Shown here: positions 55,535 through 64,000 of the stretch, piece after piece
Numbering within the stretch: the first letter of the stretch is position 1
Layout: every line of letters begins with the position of its first letter
Origin: Ceratotherium simum simum
Taxonomy: Eukaryota; Chordata; Mammalia; Perissodactyla; Rhinocerotidae
Length of the DNA stretch: 64,000 bases
Direction: 5' to 3'
NCBI RefSeq assembly: GCF_000283155.1
Contig: NW_004454170.1
Span: 14,795,304 to 14,859,303, forward strand
The notes under the pieces: generated by a model
Told to the model about the DNA's origin: nothing
The model's input: only the letters and a program-made list of their open reading frames with translations
The model's database searches: none
Made by a program: the position numbers and the translations under genes

Positions 55535-57075
55535 TCATTTAAAAACATATTAGATTTATTGAGGTATAATTGTGTATTATAAAATTCACCCTTTTAAAGT
55601 GTTCAATATGTTCAAGGAGTTTTGACAAATGTATATAGTCATGTAACCACCACCACAATCAAACTATAGAACATTTCTATCACTCCAAAAAGTGCCCTTA
55701 TGTCCCTTTGCAATTTCCTCCCTGCTCCAAGCCATTGGCAACCACTGATCTGTTTTCTGTCCCTATAATTTTGACTTTTCCATTATGTCATATAAATGGT
55801 CCTATGGTGTGTAGTCATTTGTGATTGACTTCTTTCACTTTGAAAGTGAAAGTCATTAGACTTCATTCTCTCCAAAGTCATACTTTCCAGATTCATCCAT
55901 ATTGCTGCATCTATCAGTAGTTATCCCTTTCATCACTTTTTATTACCAAGTAGTATTCCATTGTATGGATATACCACCATTTGTTAAACCACTAGCCAGT
56001 TAATGGGTATTTAAGTAGTTTCTATCTTTCGGTGATTATGAATAGAGCTTCTGTGAACATTAAGAGTACAAGTCTTTTTGTGGACATAGGCTTTTCTTTC
56101 TCTAGGATAAATACCTAAGAATGAGATTGCTGGGTGATATGCTAAGTTGATGCTTAACTTTTTAAAAAACTGCGAACTGTGTACCATTGGCTAAGTATGA
56201 AAGTTCCAGTTGTTCCACGCACTCATCAGCACTTGGTGTTGTCAGTTTAAAAAAAAAAAATTTTAGCCATTCTAGTGGGTATGTAGTAGTGTTCCATTAT
56301 GGTTTTAATTTGTATTTCCCTAATGACTAATGATGTTGAGCTTATTTATCAAATATATACATATATTCTATACATCTTCATCTTCAAATATGCTTTACAC
56401 ATATTTTATCACAATCTGTGCCTTGTCTTTTCATTTTTGTAAAATTATCTTTTGAAGACAAGGAGTTTTAAATTTGATGAGGTCTAATTTATCAATTTTT
56501 ATTTTTATGATGCATTATTTTTGTGTTCTTGCTAAAAATCTTTACTTAAACCAAAGTCACAAAGGTTTTATCCTCTATTTTTCCTCCAGAAGCTTTATAA
56601 TTTCAGCTCTTGCATCTACTTCTATGATCCATTTCAAGTTAATTTTTCTGTGTGGTTCAAAGTAAGGGTCAAGGTTCATTTTGGACATACGAATGTCCAA
56701 TTATACCAGCACAATTTATTAAAAAGGCATTCCTTTCCCCTATTGAATTACCTTGAAAAATCAGTTGACCATATATGTGTGGGCCTATATCTGGACTCTT
56801 ATTCTGTTCCATTACTCTGTCTGTCTATACCTCTGCTATGTGTGTGTCCAAGACCACATTGTCTTTATTTTTGTAGCTTTATGGAAGTCTTCAAATCAAG
56901 TAGTGTTAGTCTTCCTACTTTGTTCTTCTTTTTCAAAACTGTTTTTGCTCTTCTAGATCTTTTGCATTTCTATATAAATTTTAGCATCAGTTTGTGAATT
57001 TCTATACAAAATCCTATCAGGATTTTTATTGGGATTACTTTTACCTGTAAAGGAATTCATTTTGAAAAATTAGAT
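55535..57075 (-). mobile_element. L1 LINE 3' part (3' UTR to ORF2 end), minus strand
   Basis: On the plus strand it runs from the 3'-UTR end ('attgaggtataattgtgtat', 'ccaccaccacaatcaaacta') through 'ttccattgtatggatatacc' and 'tgagattgctgggtgatatg', to the ORF2 C-terminal region ('ggtcaaggttcattttggac', 'tctagatcttttgcatttct'). It is 5'-truncated and full of stops. Confidence 0.85.
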
Positions 57076-58089
57076 GAACACCATTCCTAATTTGGTTAAT
57101 CTTTGAAACAAGCTTTGGTATTTCAGTAAACTGGTCAGTTTTTAATTAGGGTGAGTGTTTAGAAGCCTATGGTTCTCACCTTCCCTTCCGATCCTAGGGT
57201 GCAAGGAAATGAAGCATCACTCTGGTGAAAGAAACACCCTGGAGTGTATCCAAGGCTCCAGAAGGCGCCATTGTGTTCTGAGAGGAAAGCCAGCTTCTTC
57301 CTTCAGGTGAACTCTATGTCTGCCAAGGGGAGGTAGAACCTCACAACTCAACCCCACAAGAGTGTGTTTCAGGTATTCCCAAACAGCCACCCTTCCCTCC
57401 TTCCTCCAGGGCAAGGTTCATCTGGTTTAGCAAAAGTGGTCTCACTCACAGCCCAAGAACACCACAGGCCCCAGGAGGAGAGTGTTCTGAGAAGCGGTTG
57501 AGGAGAGGCCGGAAAAAGCCAGGGCAGAGGCACAACCTTCTGAAAGCATTGCCAACAGCAATGAGGGGGTCTTCCAGATGGAATATCCAGAGCAGGAGCC
57601 ATAATTGCCACACAGCCAGCTCCCCTGAGGCTACCCTCAGAAAGCCGGCATTTCAGCAGCAGAATTGTTGCCTGTTCTTTATACTGTGAATTGTTAGCAG
57701 GTTCTAAATAGACCATTCATTTTCCCTTTTAGCACAGAACGGTCTCACAACTCCAAATACCACCACGGGGCCCAATGTGTCAAGTCAAAACATTTGCCAA
57801 ACCACAGCCCTCAGGTGAGATGCAGGGCTGGCCAAAGACTTGGAGGAAAAACAACCACCCACCAGCCTGGAAACCACTTGGGTACACAAGAGCCCGGGTC
57901 GCCTTGCTCACAGAGGCTGGGAGACGGAGCATTTTTACCAGTGAGAGTTAATCTGACAAAGCCATCTTCCCTACCAGTGCCTGCCTCCACTTCCCCTCTG
58001 TCCCAGGAAATAAGCCCAGTCCAGGGGCTGGGAGCGGGGGACGCCTGGAGGATCTGAGCAGCGGAGGGGTGCCAAACCTCTGCCCAGAC
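57076..58089. other. Intergenic, nothing recognised
   Basis: No gene or supported repeat. GC content rises toward the PLK1 retrocopy, and some of the last 100 bases may be its 5' UTR. Confidence 0.35.
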
Positions 58090-60124
58090 CCTGCTAGGTC
58101 CGCTGAGCAACTCCGGGAACATGAGTGCGGCAGAGACCGCAGGGCAGCTGGCGCCGGCACCAGCCAACCCGGGGAAAGCCCGGTTCCCCCACCCGGACTT
58201 GCTGCTCCCAGGGCCCCGGCGGCCGCCCCGCGGGCAGAAGAGATTCCCAAGGTCCTAGCGGACCCGCGCAGCCGGCGGTGCTGTCTGCGGGACCGCTGTC
58301 TAGGGGAAGCGCAGCTTCGCCAAGTGCTTTGAGATCTCCGACGCGGACCCTAACGAGATGGTCGCGGACAAGAGCGTGCCTAAGTCGCTGCTGCTCAAGC
58401 CGCGCCAGAAGGACATGTCCGTGGAGATACCGGTTCACCGGAGTCTCGCCCACCAGCATGTCGTAGGCTTCCACGGCCTTCTCGAGGACAACGACTTCGC
58501 GTTCGTGGTGTTGGCGCTCGGCTACCAGAGATCCCTCCCGGAGCTGCGCCAGCGGAGGAAGCCAGCGGCGGAGCCCGAGGCCCGCCACTACCTGCGGCAG
58601 AGCGTCCTTGGCTGCACCGAAACCGAGTGATTCACCGGGACCTCAAGCTGGGCGAACTCTTCCTGAATGAGGATCGGAGGTGAAAATAGGGGCTTTGGAC
58701 TGGCACTCTAAGTCGAATATGACGGGGAGCAGAGGACAACTCTGTGCTGGACATCCAATTACACAGCTCCCGAGGTGATGAGCAAGAAAGGACACAGTTT
58801 CCAGGTGGATGTGTGGTCCATTGGGTGCATCATGTATACCTTGTTAGTGGGCAAACCACCTTTTGCGACCTCTTGCCTAAAAGAGACTTACCTCCGGATC
58901 GAGGAGAACGAATATAGTACTGCCAAGCACTTCAACCCCGTCGCAGCCTCGCTCATCCAGAAGATGCTTCAGACAGATCCCACTGCCCACCCGACCGTTC
59001 ACGAGCTGCTCAAGATGAGTTCTTCACTTCTGACTTTATCCCGGCCCTTCTCCCCATCATGTGCCTCACCATTCCACTGGGGTTTTCCATCGCTCCCGAC
59101 AGCGTAGACCCCAGCAACCAGGAGCCTCTCACAGTCCTCAATAAAGGCTTGGAGAACCCCATGTTAGAGTGTCCCGGGAAAAAAGAGGAACCAATAGTCC
59201 AGGAGACCAGTGAGGTGGTCGCCTGCCACCTTGGCGACATGCTGCAGCAGCTACGCGGCGTCAGTGCCTCCAAGTCCTCAGAGCGGGGACTGGTGAGGCA
59301 AGAGGAGGCTGCGGATCCTGCTTGCATCCCCATCTTCTGGATCAGCAAGTGGGGGTACTAGTCAGCCAGGTACGGCCTTGGGTACTAGCTATGTAACAAG
59401 AGTGTGGGGGTGCGCCTCATCCTCCACCACGATGGTGACAGCTTGCAGTACACAGAGGGTGATGGTACTGAGGCCTACCTCACTGTGAGTTCCCATCCCA
59501 ACTCCTTGATGAAGATCACTCTCCTTAAGTGCTTCCGAAACTGACATGAGCAAACATTTGCTGAAGGCGGGTACCAAGATCACGTCACAGGAAGGTCACC
59601 CTACCTGTGTACCTGGTTTCATACCCGCAGTGCCATCATCCTGCACCTCAGTAATGGCTGCGTGCAGATCAGCTTCTCCCAGGACCATACCAAACCCATC
59701 TTGTGCCCACTGATGGCATCTGTGACCTACAGTGATGAGAACCTTCTGTAGGAGTACCACTCCCATGGTGGACTAGCTGCTGAGCTCACACTCGGCTACC
59801 AGCGGCCTCCAGGCCTCCTCATAGGCCTCCCTCCCCTCCAGACGGTGCCCCTCCTCACCCCCACCGGCACCTTGGGCCGGTACCAGTTAGCTCCCACAGT
59901 GCTGTTTTTTGTAATGTGCCGCCCAGCAAGAGCTCCATCCTCCTTGCAGGTGGGGGTTACTATGTAAGTTATTTTTGTACACGTCCTGGTGTGGGCTCTA
60001 TGGCCTCTTCCCCTTCCCTCTCAACTCCACCGTATGACTTGTGCAGAATATTGCTATTGAATTCGGGACTGTCCTTTCCTTGGCTTTGTACACCTTAAAC
60101 ACATGTGAATCTTTAAAAAAGAAA
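58090..60124 (+). pseudogene. PLK1 pseudogene: Processed pseudogene of polo-like kinase 1
   Basis: An intronless, broken copy of PLK1 mRNA. PLK1 is a mitotic Ser/Thr kinase with an N-terminal kinase domain and two polo boxes. The ancestral ATG is at 58121. Reading across shifts, one sees a Pro/Ala-rich N-terminus, a short-deleted glycine loop (about 58300), IHRDLK (about 58629-58646), APE (about 58764-58772), [19 protein letters not shown] (58806-58862), polo box 1 starting FWISKW (about 59335) and polo box 2 near 59640-59740. It has many lesions: frameshifts within the first 60 residues, a one-base loss at the DFG motif (about 58692), TAG in polo box 1 (59359-59361), a TAG at 59749-59751 and a deletion of about 45 bases near the C-terminus. 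The 3' UTR follows, with 'gtaagttatttttgtacacg' and 'ttaaacacatgtgaatcttt', then a worn A tail (60114-60126). No clear target duplication. It cannot make the kinase. Confidence 0.95.
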
Positions 60125-60916
60125 AGGTGTGGGGAGTGATGATTGGCTACTGGTTGTATGTCGCTCAGTAGCCACCTGTCTCAGCCAATCAGCAGCAACA
60201 ACTGAGTCCTTCTGAGGTGAGGGCACAGGTGGCTCTCTGGGTCCGTGGGATGCCTGATGTCCCTCTTCACTGTCCCTTGGTCCAATAAGCTATGTAGCAA
60301 ATATTAACAAAATCAATGACAGCACATGAACAAGGCCTCCACAAATGCAGTTCCTTTGACAAAAGGCAGTGGTCTGCTAGGAGCTGTGTGAGACCCTGGG
60401 CTGATAGGGCCCTGAGGATGCTATGGTGACCCTGCCATAGGAACAGATTTCTCAGGAGTGGTCTGGGGAGGAGAGGGTGGCACTTATGGGACCTCCTTTG
60501 ACTGACCAGTACAGACCCCCACTGTCTCCAGGTCATCTAGCTGGAGAGCAGAAAATCTTGAAAAGCAAACAGAAAGGGAAGGCAGTGAAGGAGAAAGAAA
60601 GGGAGGAAGGAAGGAAAGCAAGGAATCCCCAAGTAGTAGGTGCTGTGGGAAGGGCTGCCTGGGGTCCCCGGCTGACCAGGGGGCAGGGACCAGCTGTGTC
60701 CCTTCACATACCTCACAGCAGCGTGTGTCCGTTAGCGAGGGGATTAAGTCCAGGAGGGACAAACTCAGGGCAGCTGTTTCAGTTGAAGGAAGGGAAGGCT
60801 AGGGCATAGTGGACGGAAGCTGGAGAAGATGGTTCAGCGGTGGCCCAGGCAAAGAACGTAACCAAACTGAGATGACGATGGCACGCTGACCCAACTCACA
60901 CACGTGAGTGGCACTA
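60125..60916. other. Intergenic; CCAAT-like motifs, otherwise nothing recognised
   Basis: ATTGG at 60142-60146, CCAAT at 60185-60189 and CCAAT at 60282-60286 lie within 150 bases, and the 8-mer gattggct (60141-60148) is inverted at 60183-60190. An A/G-rich patch lies at about 60590-60630. No gene was seen. Confidence 0.35.
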
Positions 60917-61128
60917 CAGCTGAGGGTTACGAGCCAGGCCTCGGAGTCAGACGACCTGATCCTGGCTCTACCACTTACTGCTGTGTGACCTTGGGCAAGT
61001 TACTCAATCTCTCTGAGGCTCAGTTCCCCCAACTGTAAAGCGAGGGATCAGCACTTGATCGGGGTTATTGAGAGGATTACACGAGAGAACATTTAGTTAC
61101 TGCTCAATAAGCGGCAGCGACTATTGTG
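60917..61128 (+). repeat. MIR SINE, plus strand, nearly complete
   Basis: 'cctcggagtcagacgacctg', 'ggctctaccacttactgctg', 'gtgaccttgggcaagttact', 'gttattgagaggattacacg' and a 3' end near 'tactgctcaataagc' form one of the best-preserved MIRs here. Confidence 0.9.
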
Positions 61129-62649
61129 GGGCTGGATCAGTTGGGGGCCCAAATGATGGGTTTGATGCCACACTTCCCCTGAAAGACGTGGACTCTGCCA
61201 GCGTTTGGCCAACTCGGCTTCTGCTAAGAAGCCCATCTCACCTGGGACTTGATGGGGGAACTTAGTGCTGACCATGACCAATTTGCAATGTGTGAAGAAG
61301 CTTCAGTTTGCCCCTGGGTCTTCCTGCTTATCTCCATGACCCTATTTACTTATATTTTGTAGAATCCTTTTTCCTTCCAATCGTGTGTGTGGGGAGGAGG
61401 GGCAGGAGCAGGGAGATGTTTGAGGCCACCTCTGTGGTCCTGTGGCAGGAGCCAGAGGGGGCCCGGGGCACCAGACACCTACTGCATCAGCAGAGACACA
61501 AATACCAGATTATCTCAAGGAGAAAAGAGGATTTAGGGTGACTTGATTTAAAGCTTCCCTTTTCCCTTTTTTGGGCAAAGGCCGGGGAGTAGGAGGTGGG
61601 AACTGAAAACAGACAGAGCCTTGTGAGTGACTTGAATTTTCACTGTGGAGTGACGGAGCTTTGGAAAGGGTTTCTTCTTCATGTGCCTCTCCCATCACAT
61701 GCCATCTAACCTGATCTTTAAATCTAAACCCCATTTGTATTCCAGTCTTATCGTGGGAGACTCATATTCCTGGGGGCCCCAGCTTTGGTTTGTAACTGAC
61801 AAGAAATGTTCAGGGGAGCCTTCAGCTGACACAAAAGGACCGTGGGGAAACCAGCCAGTGTCGTTACCCCACAGCTGGGCCCCTGGGGAGCAGGGTGGTG
61901 GCAGGTCAGTCTTTATAACTGCTTTTTATTGGCTCTTCTCTGTGTCGGTTGTATTCAAGGCTCTCAGTCTCTGATAGGACAGCAAACCATGAGAATCCAG
62001 CGTCAGGTCAACGACCAAGTGCCGGGCATACCAATGACCGGATTGCTGGGAACAATTGGAGCACGTGCTTGAAATTCCAACCGTGAGCCTGGCTGCTCCG
62101 TGTGGGGAGATGCGTAGGTCTTGGGTAACACCCCAGCTGGCACTTCCCCGCCCCACCAAAGGTGCTGGGTGGTGTAAATCCTGCTTTCTGTTTATTCAGC
62201 TGAGGGACTCTCAGAGAGGATGAGCAGCCACTGCCCTCAGTCTCCTGAAACCGGGGACCCCTCCTTCACACAAAGGCTTTCCTTGGGGGTGGGATCTGCC
62301 TTCCCCAGGTTCGTCAGTTTGGAGGGAAGGGGCTCATTTTCTGGATGCTGTGTTCTAGCCTGAATGCACCTCCCACAGCTAGGGGTGTCCTGAGGGCTGA
62401 GGGGCAGCTGGGTCAGGAACAGGAACAGGCTTAGACTGCTGCCCTAGGGTTAGCTGTGAGGGGAACTTCCTGCCCAGGATGGGCAGAGCTGCCAACAGAG
62501 GTAGCAGGTCTCCTGTCAGGGTGTTTTCATGAAGTTCTCTTTCTTTGGAACGGCTTGAGCAAGCTTGCGCCTGAAAACCAGATGAACCCTTGAGTTCTTT
62601 CCCTACCCTGATCTTAGTCTTCTAACAGTTGATTTAATCTCTTGTCCCA
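61129..62649. other. Intergenic, nothing recognised
   Basis: About 1.5 kb without a supported gene or repeat. Confidence 0.4.
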
Positions 62650-62890
62650 CAACAACTAGAGGGACACCCCTTCCTGTGTCGCTGGGGAGTCTCTACTCTT
62701 TCTCTCACCTTTTCCTGCTCATTCTTACCATCCAGAGTGATGGTAGAGTTGTGTTTCCTTTCCTGGGCTCTCACAGCCCCTTGGAGTGTGTGTGTACAAC
62801 CCTGCACCCCACTATTCCATAGCTCCCCAGGGGCAGGGTTTATTCCGTTCTGCTTGGTTTGCTGGTGCCCATCTCAATGGCATGCAGGGT
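62650..62890 (+). repeat. Possible L2 3' fragment
   Basis: 'agctccccaggggcagggtt' followed by 'ttctgcttggtttgctggtg' resembles the L2 3' segment 'agctccttgagggcagggac'. Weak. Confidence 0.4.
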
Positions 62891-63335
62891 AGACAAGTGG
62901 CTCTGGGACCCTCCCTGTGCCTCACAGGCACCTGAGGAGATATTAAAAATGCCCACTCCCCGGCCCAGTGGCGCAGCGGTTAAGTGCACGCGCTCCGCTG
63001 CGGCAGTCCGGGGTTCGTAGGTTCGGATCCTGGGCGCACACCGACGCACCGCTTGTCAAGCCATGCTGTGGCTGCGTCCCATATAAAGTAGAGGAAGATG
63101 GGCACAGATGTTAGCCCAGGGCCAGTCTTCCTCAGCAAAAAGAGGAGGATTGGCATCAGATGTTAGCTCAGGGCTAGTCTTCCTTACCAAAAAAAAAAAA
63201 AAAAAAAAAAAAAAAGTGCCCAGACCTACTCCCAGAGATCCTGACTTAGCTGGCCTGAGGTCTGGATATTGGTAGTCTGGAAAGCTCCCCAGGAGATTCT
63301 AATGTGCAGCCACGGTTGAGAACCCCCTGAGAAGA
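62891..63335 (-). mobile_element. MER5-type hAT DNA transposon, split by an ERE
   Basis: 62891-62956 ('ggcacctgaggagatattaa', then 'aaatgcccactcc') and 63216-63335 ('cagacctactcccagagatc', then 'gattctaatgtgcagccacg' and 'gttgagaaccccctgag') are parts of a MER5A/B element. It is a short non-autonomous hAT-Charlie relative without coding capacity. The strand is by comparison with the usual consensus and is uncertain. Confidence 0.75.
62957..63215 (+). mobile_element. ERE SINE (second type) inside MER5
   Basis: 'cggcccagtggcgcagcggt' head, 'aggttcggatcctgggcgca', 'catataaagtagaggaagat', two gatgttag modules (about 63107-63122 and 63159-63174) and a long pure A tail. The long uninterrupted tail suggests a young copy. 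A possible duplication is 'aaa(t/g)gccca', imperfect. Confidence 0.94.
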
Positions 63336-64000
63336 CCAGTGATGAAAGCTTGTCTTGGAATGAACCAGTCAGGCAGCTTTGCCCAAGTGACACCTTCTCT
63401 TCTGTGTGTGTGTGTGTGGGGGGGGAGATTCTCCGGAGCATATTTGTCAAATGTATACATATATTCTATATGTATATATAGATAAAACTCACCCCTAGCA
63501 TTTATCCACTGTTACTGCCATTTGTTGGAGCCATAAAACTCTTGGGAGAACCAAGTTCTGGAAGGAGAGCTACTGGTGGGCATTTCTCCTCTGATGTTTG
63601 GAACTGCACTGAATAACTCACTAAGTCTTAGGAAATTCCTGCCTCCAGCATGTGGAATTCTCTCACTTGTCCTCCAGGTTCACTCCATACCTGCCAAACC
63701 TCCTCCTCAACATTTTCTAGATTACAGACCACGGTTTCTGAGACCTTGTGGGAGGTGGTCGTGGGCAAGTCTGAGGGGCTGTGTGTGAGGTCCCGGGTGG
63801 GCCCAGCAGCCCTGGAGGGAGATCCATGTGGACAGCGTGTTTCATGCCAAAGTGGAACACACACAAAGAGATTGGATGGAGTCTCATTCATGGCAAAAAT
63901 GGTGAGAGAAATCAGATCAAAACTGTTGTTGCGGTCCAGTCCCGTGCCCAGCTCACTGCTAAGGGCTGTGGGACTTCAAAGGAAGGCACAGTCTGGGACT
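63336..64000. other. Intergenic; (TG)n patch, otherwise nothing recognised
   Basis: A short TG repeat at 63403-63418 is followed by a G-run, and an AT-rich patch lies at about 63447-63482. No gene or further repeat was seen up to the window end. Confidence 0.4.

Noticed and set aside
58094..58588. 164-codon minus-strand open frame opposite the PLK1 retrocopy
   Set aside because: A shadow of GC-rich PLK1-derived codons on the other strand; no independent similarity.
58090..58620. Possible CpG-island promoter
   Set aside because: The GC-rich, CG-containing sequence is the retrotransposed PLK1 5' coding region, not evidence of a local promoter.

Overview
This is ordinary mammalian nuclear DNA, AT-rich and dominated by interspersed repeats. 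The organism is most likely a horse or close relative (Equidae/Perissodactyla). The window holds twelve copies of a tRNA-derived SINE whose head (ggccggcccgtggcttagcg, then A-box and B-box-like blocks ending ggttcggatcc) matches what I know as the equine repetitive element (ERE) family. Several copies are flanked by 10-18 base target-site duplications. Alongside them are pan-mammalian repeats (MIR, L2, L1, MLT/MST-type LTRs, MER5, Tigger). I see no prokaryotic-type genes, CRISPR array, tRNA gene, rRNA gene or intact mobile-element ORF.

Gene content is sparse. Positions 1-2804 are intron. The terminal coding exon of a plus-strand protein-coding gene lies at 2805-3211. It encodes 135 very acidic C-terminal residues ending in Lys-Asp-Glu-Leu; I could not name the gene. 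A long 3' UTR free of recognisable repeats follows, ending at an AATAAA at 6717-6722. The rest (about 6.75-64 kb) looks intergenic. It contains two dead RNA-derived gene copies: a 7SL (SRP) RNA pseudogene at 43118-43423, and a nearly full-length processed pseudogene of polo-like kinase 1 at about 58.1-60.1 kb, broken by frameshifts, stops and deletions.

Repeat layout. 0.6-1.25 kb: an L2 split by an ERE. 2.1-2.75 kb: a Tigger DNA transposon almost touching the terminal exon. 10-12.6 kb: an L2 split by an MLT1-type LTR, two EREs, an L1 tail and a solo LTR. 18.4-21.7 kb: three old L1 pieces. 25-31 kb: ERE, L2, MIR pieces and an MST-like LTR. 32.2 kb: a second solo LTR of the 12.1-kb family, with matching termini and a CTGT duplication. 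33.3-36.7 kb: an L1 interrupted by one LTR and by a MIR that itself contains another LTR. 36.9-37.7 kb: another LTR. 40-45 kb: EREs, a MIR split by an ERE, an LTR, 7SL, L2 and a short Tigger with both TA sites. 48-55.4 kb: L2/MIR and a MIR split by an MLT1-like LTR with a perfect 5-bp duplication. 55.5-57.1 kb: an L1 3' part. 62.9-63.3 kb: a MER5 split by an ERE.

I found no convincing new biological system. The points most worth a second look are the unidentified terminal exon with its KDEL end and Tigger neighbour, the UGUA cluster at its poly(A) site, the mosaic ERE copies, and the TSD-supported nested insertions, which give relative ages. Repeat family names are from memory of consensus sequences, without an alignment; boundaries of old repeats are good to roughly 10-50 bases.
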